A program made the translations under genes and the position numbers. Shown in pieces: positions 15,058 through 19,372 of a stretch of 19,372 nt of DNA (within the stretch, counting starts at the first letter, position 1; each line of letters begins with the position of its first letter). Below the pieces are notes generated by a model, which saw nothing but the letters and a program-made list of their open reading frames with translations, was not told where the DNA came from and did no database searches. Origin of the DNA: an uncultured Eubacteriales bacterium (GTDB lineage: Bacteria; Bacillota; Clostridia; Oscillospirales; Oscillospiraceae); assembly GCA_900546485.1 (NCBI GenBank), contig URDK01000049.1, positions 1 to 19,372 of the forward strand. Direction: 5' to 3'.

Positions 15058-15077
15058 AGGCTTATGATAATTGTACA
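15050..15077 (-). promoter_or_regulatory. Probable promoter of ohyA
   Basis: On the minus strand TGTACA (15077-15072) and TATAAT (15055-15050) are 16 bases apart. The -10 lies inside the palindrome CTATTATAATAG (15048-15059), which also supplies the tetR -10, so the two promoters overlap head on and cannot both be occupied. Confidence 0.6.
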
Positions 15078-15084
15078 GTGTACA
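15072..15084. promoter_or_regulatory. Candidate operator over the ohyA -35
   Basis: TGTACAGTGTACA is a 13-base palindrome with one central base, two copies of the self-complementary TGTACA. The left copy is the presumed ohyA -35. Confidence 0.5.
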
Positions 15085-15149
15085 GTTTATTGCCAAGTGT
15101 AAATTATTTTGCACAACAGTGGGAAGCGATTCCGATTGGAGGAAAGAGC

Positions 15150-15716
15150 ATGGGAGACAAGGTGGATCTGCGTATTAAAAAGACTCACGCTGCGCTTTTG
15201 AGAGCGCTGCGTGAGCTGCTGTGCGAGAAGGGTTTCAACGAGATATCTGTGGCTGAGTTGTGTGAGCGAGCCGAAGTTCGGCGAGCTACTTTTTACAAAC
15301 ACTTCGGAGACAAGAGCGAGCTTTTGGCGTATATGATACAGGAGCTGCAAAAGGACTATGAGCGCAAGATGCCCAGGGGCGCGCTTGAGTTGGACGAGGG
15401 CGAGTATCTAACTGAGATGTTGAAAAACTTCCTGGATTTCATGGATGAGAACAGGCAGATGGTGCGAACGGTACTGGGCAGCAGCGCACGGCACATAGTG
15501 CTGGACATACTCAGCGAGCAGATAGAAGTGGATTTGCGGCTGCACTTCCGAGCTATACAAAAGCGCGGAGAAAAGCTCCCGGCAACGCCGGATTTGATGG
15601 CCGTTATTTACAGCAGCGCAGCAGTAAGCTGTGCCAACTGGTGGATAGACAACAGCGACTGCGTGAGCAAGCAGGACGTTGTCTGCCAGTTTGAGGCCCT
15701 TCTTCCAAGCCCCTGA
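15150..15716 (+). CDS. TetR-family transcriptional regulator
   Basis: A 188-residue one-domain-plus-ligand regulator. The helix-turn-helix is at about 33-51 (SVAELCERAEVRRATFYKHF, residues 33-52), preceded by a first helix with LLRALRELLCEKGF. The remainder is helical, with YSSAAVSCANWWIDN near 164-178 in the ligand or dimer domain, as in DhaS/AcrR-like clostridial TetR proteins. The start at 15150 is chosen for TTGGAGGAAAGAGC directly upstream; the frame is open for another 24 codons without a site. It is divergent from oleate hydratase and probably represses both itself and ohyA, being relieved by unsaturated fatty acids; this role is inferred from position and from the operator-like repeats. 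Confidence 0.88.
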   Translation: MGDKVDLRIKKTHAALLRALRELLCEKGFNEISVAELCERAEVRRATFYKHFGDKSELLAYMIQELQKDYERKMPRGALELDEGEYLTEMLKNFLDFMDENRQMVRTVLGSSARHIVLDILSEQIEVDLRLHFRAIQKRGEKLPATPDLMAVIYSSAAVSCANWWIDNSDCVSKQDVVCQFEALLPSP

Positions 15717-15720
15717 GAAG

Positions 15721-15751
15721 AAAAAAGGGGGAGCGAGTCTCTCTCGCTCCC
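15721..15751 (-). terminator. Terminator of the nim-like/S24-like operon
   Basis: GGGAGCGAG (15729-15737) pairs with CTCGCTCCC (15743-15751) around a five-base loop. On the minus strand the stem is followed by CC and TTTTTT. It lies 13 bases after the stop of the Nim-like gene and may also block read-through from tetR. Confidence 0.85.
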
Positions 15752-15764
15752 GTGCCTGGAACTT

Positions 15765-16259
15765 CTATTTTGCCCTCTTGAGGGCCAGCGCCATGGCTTC
15801 CTTGCCGCTGAGGTGCTCTATGCGCAGTACGAGGACGCAGAGGGCGTCCCAGTCGCCGTCTATGGCGGCGGCGCGGTGTTCGGCACTGTCGTCCGGTGCG
15901 AACCTGAGGGCGAGACGCTCTATGGCGCTGCGCTTTTCGGCCTCGTCCGTGAGTTCGCTCACTTCGCCGAAGACGATGACGCTTCGGTAGTCCGTCGAAT
16001 AGGTCTCGGGCACGACGTCACTGCGGTCTATGACGCAGAAGGACGCGTGCGGGCAGGCCTTGACGGCGTCGTACTTGTGCCCGGAGCGGGCGCAGTGAAA
16101 ATATATCGCGCCGCCCTCATAAACGTAGTTGAGCGGCACGGCGTAGGGATAGCCCTCATCGCCGAGTACGGCCAGCACGCCGTGGCTTCCGCGCTCAAGT
16201 ATCGCGAGGCTCTCGGCCTCGGGCAGGGCCTGACGGCTCCTGCGCATCTCTCTGAACAT
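15765..16259 (-). CDS. Nim-like pyridoxamine 5'-phosphate oxidase family flavin protein
   Basis: A 164-residue split-barrel FMN-binding protein of the group that includes NimA nitroimidazole resistance proteins. The core runs from the MRRSRQALPEAESLAILERG helix (residues 5-24) through VLAVLGDEGYPYAVPLNYVY and IYFHCARSGHKYDAV to the SVIVFGEVSEL strand. FHCARSGHK (about 58-66) matches the FHxAxxGHK signature with its cofactor-contacting histidines. I start at 16259 because GAGGAGG lies upstream; an in-frame ATG five codons earlier is inside this site. That ATG overlaps the stop of the preceding S24-like gene, so the two are coupled. Related proteins reduce nitro compounds or bind flavin or haem; true drug resistance cannot be claimed. 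Confidence 0.82.
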   Translation of the reverse strand: MFREMRRSRQALPEAESLAILERGSHGVLAVLGDEGYPYAVPLNYVYEGGAIYFHCARSGHKYDAVKACPHASFCVIDRSDVVPETYSTDYRSVIVFGEVSELTDEAEKRSAIERLALRFAPDDSAEHRAAAIDGDWDALCVLVLRIEHLSGKEAMALALKRAK

Positions 16260-16270
16260 ATTGAACCTCC

Positions 16271-16621
16271 TCATATTTCAGGCAGCGGCACGTCGGCGTC
16301 AAGCAGAACGCGGCCGAAGCTGCAAATTGGCGCGCCATCGGCGGCGGGCAGACGGATGTCGAGCATGCTCCGGCGGCGGTTGACGGCGAAGAGATAGACA
16401 TTCCCCGCCCAGTCCTCACAGTATTGCCGCAGCACCATGTCGCCGCCGACGAAAAAGAGGCCGACGTCCCCGTCGCGTATCTCAGCTCCGCGTTTTATGT
16501 ACGCCGTGCCGCCGCGACCTATGTAGGGCTCCAGCTCGTCGCCCTCCACGCGCAGGGCAAAATCCGCCTCCGAGCCCTCAGGCACGGAGAGTTCCTCCCA
16601 CAGCTTTTTCACAGGCATCAC
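16271..16621 (-). CDS. Stand-alone S24-like (LexA/UmuD fold) domain lacking the catalytic Ser-Lys
   Basis: A 116-residue protein (115 if ATG 16618 is used). It aligns with the peptidase S24 part of LexA and phage-type repressors: FALRVEGDELEPYIGRGG (21-38), then RDGDVGLFFVGGDMVLRQY (49-67). The nucleophile motif GDSMEP reads GDELEP (27-32), so Ser is Glu29, and the catalytic Lys normally in the LKR-like strand is Arg65. There is no DNA-binding domain and no membrane segment. Self-cleavage is therefore not expected, and the fold may instead bind partners or a ligand. It overlaps the downstream Nim-like gene's first ATG by two bases and is divergent from a nitroreductase. The start is GTG 16621 or ATG 16618, and the expected transcription start is almost at this codon, so a leaderless message is possible. 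Confidence 0.72.
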   Translation of the reverse strand: MMPVKKLWEELSVPEGSEADFALRVEGDELEPYIGRGGTAYIKRGAEIRDGDVGLFFVGGDMVLRQYCEDWAGNVYLFAVNRRRSMLDIRLPAADGAPICSFGRVLLDADVPLPEI

Positions 16622-16628
16622 CCCAATG

Positions 16629-16657
16629 AGCGTATCACCCCCGCGCCCTCATGTCAA
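16629..16657 (-). promoter_or_regulatory. Promoter of the S24-like/Nim-like operon
   Basis: On the minus strand TTGACA (16657-16652), spacer 17, then TACGCT (16634-16629) preceded by TGA, an extended -10. Transcription should start about seven bases on, near 16622, next to the start codon. Confidence 0.6.
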
Positions 16658-16664
16658 CGCCGCG

Positions 16665-16693
16665 TTGCCAAAGTACTGCTGGGGGTGTAAAAT
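16665..16693 (+). promoter_or_regulatory. Promoter of the nitroreductase gene
   Basis: TTGCCA (16665-16670) and TAAAAT (16688-16693), 17 bases apart. Its -35 is eight bases from the divergent operon's -35, so one regulator could touch both. Confidence 0.72.
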
Positions 16694-16727
16694 ATGGGCA
16701 GGATCAAATTTTCGCGGAGGTGGAAGT

Positions 16728-17252
16728 ATGAACGAAGCCATGAAAAATCTCCTGACCCGCCGCAGTGTCAGGAAGTATAAGCCCGAACAGATAAGGGACG
16801 AGGAGCTCCATGCCGTGCTCGAGGCCGGGACCTATGCGCCCACGGCGAAGGGCACACAGTCGCCGCTCATCGTGGCCGTGCAGAATGCGGAGGACATCGC
16901 GCTCATGAGCCGCCTGAACGCCGCCGTATGGGGGCGTGAGAACTTCGACCCCTTCTTCGGAGCGCCGACGGTCGTAGTCGTCTTTGCCGAGGCGGGCAAC
17001 GTAAACGGCGTGCAGGACGCCTCGCTGGTCATGGGGAACTTGCTCAACGCGGCGCACGCCATAGGCCTCGGCTCGTGCTGGATAAACCGCGCGAGGGAGG
17101 TCTTCGAGATGCCCGAGGGCAAGGCCCTGTTGGAGAAGTGGGGCGTCGAGGGCGACTGGGTCGGCGTTGGCAACTGCATCCTCGGATACGCCGACGGCCC
17201 GGAGCCGCAGCCGATAGCCAGAAGGCCGGACTATTACAGGATAATCAAGTGA
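16728..17252 (+). CDS. Nitroreductase-family FMN oxidoreductase
   Basis: A 174-residue member of the FMN-dependent nitroreductase family. RRSVRKYKPEQI (about 10-21) carries the Arg-rich phosphate-binding start, TYAPTAKGTQS (about 35-45) the second FMN contact, and NLLNAAHAIGLGSCWIN (about 104-120) the conserved helix. NILGY-like ILGYADG (about 153-159) comes near the C-terminus. It reduces nitro groups, quinones or flavins using NAD(P)H; the length is typical of the small anaerobic clade. The ATG at 16728 has GGAGGTGG upstream, and the frame is open before it without a site. It is divergent from the S24-like/Nim-like operon, which suggests a common response to reducible or electrophilic compounds, but no shared regulator is seen. 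Confidence 0.88.
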   Translation: MNEAMKNLLTRRSVRKYKPEQIRDEELHAVLEAGTYAPTAKGTQSPLIVAVQNAEDIALMSRLNAAVWGRENFDPFFGAPTVVVVFAEAGNVNGVQDASLVMGNLLNAAHAIGLGSCWINRAREVFEMPEGKALLEKWGVEGDWVGVGNCILGYADGPEPQPIARRPDYYRIIK

Positions 17253-17284
17253 AAAAGCCGCCGGACGCGAAAGCGCCCGGCGGT
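17253..17284 (-). terminator. Terminator of the sigma-factor operon
   Basis: CCGCCGG (17258-17264), A, CGC, GAAA tetraloop, GCG, C, CCGGCGG (17277-17283): two stems separated by one A-C mismatch. On the minus strand it ends in CTTTTT. It sits four bases after the membrane-protein stop and right after the nitroreductase stop, where the weaker TATCTTATTTG could also serve the plus strand. Confidence 0.85.
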
Positions 17285-17287
17285 ATC

Positions 17288-18712
17288 TTATTTGTCTATC
17301 TCCGCGCCGCCCTCGCGGAAGCTCAGAGAGAGCGTGTACTGCCCCAGCTGAAAGTCGCTTCCGGAGTTGGGCACGATGAGGCCGGAGCCGAGGAACACGC
17401 CGCTTTGAGTCTCCAGCGAGGTGCTCGCCGGATACATGAGCGCGCTGGTCTGGTGCTGGTAGTTGAGCCACGAGTTGAGGTGGACACAGTCGTCCGAGGA
17501 GCCGATGAGGCCGTAGCACAGATAGCCCCGCGCCTCCTCGGCGCCGCGCGGGAAGGAGAAGCCGAAGCCACCGGTGTACTGATAGTCCAGGCACTGCACA
17601 TGCTCGGCGGGCGGCGCGGCATAGGTCACGCCGTCATCGGAACAGAGCAGCTGGCCGTGGGCGGGGTTTTTGTGGTCGAGCATCCAGCCACTCGTCGCCC
17701 AGAGCTCAGCGCTGTCCGTTCCGGGCAGCCGGGCGCCATCCTGCCACTCAAAGTGGTGGAAGATGAGCCAGTAGTCCTCCCAGCCGTCGAACTCCGGCAG
17801 CAGCACAGCGACGCCGGTCGTCAGCAGATCGGAGCCGTCCCGGAATCTGAGCGTGTCCGTGCTCGAGAGCACCTGCACCGCGCCCTCGCAGAGGATGACG
17901 TCTCTGTCCGCGAGGTCGGCGAGCACATAGTCGGGGAAGCCGAGCTCCATCAGCTTCTCCGCAACGGCCGCGGCCTCCTCGCCGCGCTCGGGCCGGGGTG
18001 CCCAGTCCATGTCGTAGCGGCTGAAGCAGGTCATGCCCAGGACCACGGCCGCCGCCGCGGCGAGCGCCAGCAGCGCGCCCACCGTACGGTCGGAGAGCCG
18101 CACCGGTGCGGCCTCCACGGCGTAGCCCGCCTCGTCGAGCTGCTTCGAGAGTTTCTCCAGAGAGACGAGGATGACGATGAACGCCGCGAGCATGAGCAGG
18201 CCCACGATGCTGCCTGCCGCGGTGAGCAGCCCCAGCGCGTAGAGCAGGATGTACCAGACCATGAGCCATATCGCCGCCGCTGGGGCGCGCAGTTCCAGCA
18301 CTGCGGCCTCCTGAGCGTCCATGATGCCCATATAGAGCTCAAGCGTCACGGTGAGCGCAAACACGGCGGAGAGCACGGTGAGCACGAGGTCCACGACCTC
18401 GGAGCGTATGACCGTGGCGGCAAGGAATAGCACGGCTATCTGCAACGCGCAGCGCAGCATCGAGGCATAATAGGCGAGGCGGAAGTGCCTGTTTGCCCTC
18501 AGCGTGCGGAAGCCGAGCAGTATCAGCACGGCGCCTATGCTGGGCAGGATGTAGTTCAAAAGTAGAAAATTGAGGCTTATACTCGTGAGCGCAAAGCCCC
18601 AGAGCACCTGGTTCATGGCGTGCCGCCAGGGGCTGACGGCGCGCACCACGTCCTCTGGCGGGGTGGAGCCGACGGCCTCGCCGAGCAGCTCGTCGAGCCG
18701 CTTGTCATCCAT
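17288..18712 (-). CDS. Membrane protein paired with an ECF sigma factor (candidate anti-sigma)
   Basis: A 474-residue protein. A cytoplasmic head of about 35 residues (MDDKRLDELLGEAVGSTPPE opens it) is followed by hydrophobic segments near 36-68, 81-103, 106-128, 146-184 and 211-230, then a soluble part of about 240 residues, probably outside. No zinc-finger anti-sigma motif (HxxxCxxC) is present. The start at 18712 is preferred to GTG 18721 because AGGAGG then lies at a normal distance, and it overlaps the sigma-factor TGA by eight bases, so synthesis is coupled. The arrangement is that of a sigma factor and its membrane-bound regulator, with the C-terminal domain as possible sensor. Family recognition is otherwise lacking, and the anti-sigma role is inferred from position. 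Confidence 0.72.
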   Translation of the reverse strand: MDDKRLDELLGEAVGSTPPEDVVRAVSPWRHAMNQVLWGFALTSISLNFLLLNYILPSIGAVLILLGFRTLRANRHFRLAYYASMLRCALQIAVLFLAATVIRSEVVDLVLTVLSAVFALTVTLELYMGIMDAQEAAVLELRAPAAAIWLMVWYILLYALGLLTAAGSIVGLLMLAAFIVILVSLEKLSKQLDEAGYAVEAAPVRLSDRTVGALLALAAAAAVVLGMTCFSRYDMDWAPRPERGEEAAAVAEKLMELGFPDYVLADLADRDVILCEGAVQVLSSTDTLRFRDGSDLLTTGVAVLLPEFDGWEDYWLIFHHFEWQDGARLPGTDSAELWATSGWMLDHKNPAHGQLLCSDDGVTYAAPPAEHVQCLDYQYTGGFGFSFPRGAEEARGYLCYGLIGSSDDCVHLNSWLNYQHQTSALMYPASTSLETQSGVFLGSGLIVPNSGSDFQLGQYTLSLSFREGGAEIDK

Positions 18713-19235
18713 TCCGCTCACCTCCTAGGGCAGCGCCGAGGCGCTTTTTGATGCGGTAGAGCCGCCCCTCCACGGCCCGCGCCGTCAGGCCGAGCTCCGA
18801 GGCCATCTGCGCCGTGGACTGGCGGTAGTAGTATTTCCGGTATATGAGCGCGCGGTCGCCGGGAGGGAGGGCGTCTATGGCCCGGCGCAGCTCATCGATC
18901 TCCTCGCGGGCGATGACGGTCTCCTCTGGCCCCGGCTGGGCGGAGACGCCATCCGGGAGATCCTCGGCTGTGCGATCTGTCCGGGCACGGTTTAGTGCCG
19001 TGTTGCGCGCCGCGGCGCTTATGTAGGCGCGCCAGGAGCCGCGAGCGGGGTCAAAACCGCCGATACCGTCCCAGATTCGCATGAGCACCTCGGAGAGGCA
19101 ATCCTCGCGGTCGCGCTCGTCGGGCAGGATGGGCGCTATGACATAGCGTATGAGCGCGCCAAAATGGCGCAGCAGCTCCTCCGCCCCGCGCTCGTCCCGA
19201 GCTCTTATAAGCTCTATAATCTTGCTCTCGCCCAT
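18705..19235 (-). CDS. ECF-type RNA polymerase sigma factor
   Basis: A 176-residue sigma-70 family protein with only regions 2 and 4. Region 2 spans about 20-85, with DREDCLSEVLMRIWDGI (core and -10 contacts) and SWRAYISAAARNTALNRAR. A linker of about 30 residues, rich in Asp, Glu and Pro, precedes region 4 (about 115-168): LPPGDRALIYRKYYY, then SELGLTARAVEGRLYRIKKR, the helix-turn-helix for the -35. It is upstream of, and overlaps, the membrane protein gene that probably holds it in check. A ribosome site AGAGGGGG precedes the ATG at 19235. The usual self-recognised promoter could not be assigned; TATTAT near 19256-19261 (minus strand) is the only -10-like element. Confidence 0.9.
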   Translation of the reverse strand: MGESKIIELIRARDERGAEELLRHFGALIRYVIAPILPDERDREDCLSEVLMRIWDGIGGFDPARGSWRAYISAAARNTALNRARTDRTAEDLPDGVSAQPGPEETVIAREEIDELRRAIDALPPGDRALIYRKYYYRQSTAQMASELGLTARAVEGRLYRIKKRLGAALGGERNG

Positions 19236-19278
19236 GCCGCACCCCCTCTCATCCTATAATACACGATAAACGGCGAAA

Positions 19279-19309
19279 ACCCACGGAAATCTTTGAAAAT
19301 TTCCGTGGG
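19279..19309. repeat. Inverted repeat upstream of the ECF sigma gene
   Basis: CCCACGGAAAT (19280-19290) pairs perfectly with ATTTCCGTGGG (19299-19309) around an eight-base loop. Minus-strand transcripts would see TTTT after the stem, so it may be a second terminator for the gene beyond the window. Its position about 45 bases before the sigma start also suits an operator. Confidence 0.65.
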
Positions 19310-19319
19310 GAGGGACAAG

Positions 19320-19353
19320 AAAAAGGGGGAAACCCCTTGATAGGGTTTCCCCC
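19320..19353 (-). terminator. Terminator of the gene beyond the right edge
   Basis: GGGGGAAACCC (19325-19335) pairs with GGGTTTCCCCC (19343-19353), seven-base loop. On the minus strand the stem is followed by TTTTTC, so it closes a transcript entering from the right. Confidence 0.8.
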
Positions 19354-19372
19354 TCGGACCCCCTTCCTGATC

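Noticed and set aside
17075..18430. Long plus-strand open frame opposite the sigma-partner membrane protein
   Set aside because: GC-rich antisense shadow; the sequence is low-complexity in Arg, Glu and His and overlaps the nitroreductase gene.

Overview
The window looks like a chromosomal segment of an anaerobic Firmicute, probably a clostridial lineage such as Oscillospiraceae. The reasons are GGAGG-type ribosome binding sites on nearly every gene, sigma-A-like promoters, a ferredoxin-dependent 2-oxoacid oxidoreductase, an oleate hydratase, and an ECF sigma factor overlapping a membrane partner. The genus is inferred, not shown. No insertion sequence, integrase, CRISPR array, rRNA or phage gene was seen.

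Layout. (1) 1-3240: a leader without a recognised gene, a rhomboid-like membrane protein that lacks the catalytic histidine and carries a C-terminal Cys/His zinc-ribbon-like tail, a membrane-anchored PQQ-type beta-propeller protein, then tRNA-Pro(GGG) with its own promoter and terminator. (2) 3348-8687, minus strand: an operon read from a good promoter at 8658-8687 to a perfect palindromic terminator at 3346-3375. It encodes a CoA-transferase, the delta, alpha, beta and gamma subunits of a 2-oxoacid:ferredoxin oxidoreductase, and a YkvI-like APC-superfamily transporter. (3) 8705-13155: an FCD-type GntR regulator (minus) divergent from a plus-strand operon of an OFA/monocarboxylate-type MFS carrier, an Ldh2-family 2-hydroxyacid dehydrogenase and a ketopantoate-reductase-family enzyme. 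(4) 13173-15716: oleate hydratase and a divergent TetR regulator sharing a compact palindrome-rich promoter region. (5) 15727-19353, visibly more GC-rich: a Nim-like flavin protein with an S24-domain pseudo-peptidase, a nitroreductase, and an ECF sigma factor with its overlapping membrane protein, closed by hairpins.

How the genes may work together. Regions 2 and 3 fit one metabolic unit: import a small hydroxy or keto acid (MFS or YkvI-like carrier), interconvert hydroxyacid and oxoacid (Ldh2-like and PanE-like enzymes), oxidatively decarboxylate the oxoacid to an acyl-CoA with reduced ferredoxin, and conserve the thioester through the CoA-transferase. GntR between the two operons is the natural regulator candidate. 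The substrate cannot be read from sequence. The best single anomaly is in the Ldh2-family enzyme, where the histidine normally at position 116 is phenylalanine while the other active-site landmarks remain. The S24-like protein has similarly lost both catalytic residues, and the rhomboid-like protein has lost its histidine, so the window carries three likely altered or dead enzyme folds.
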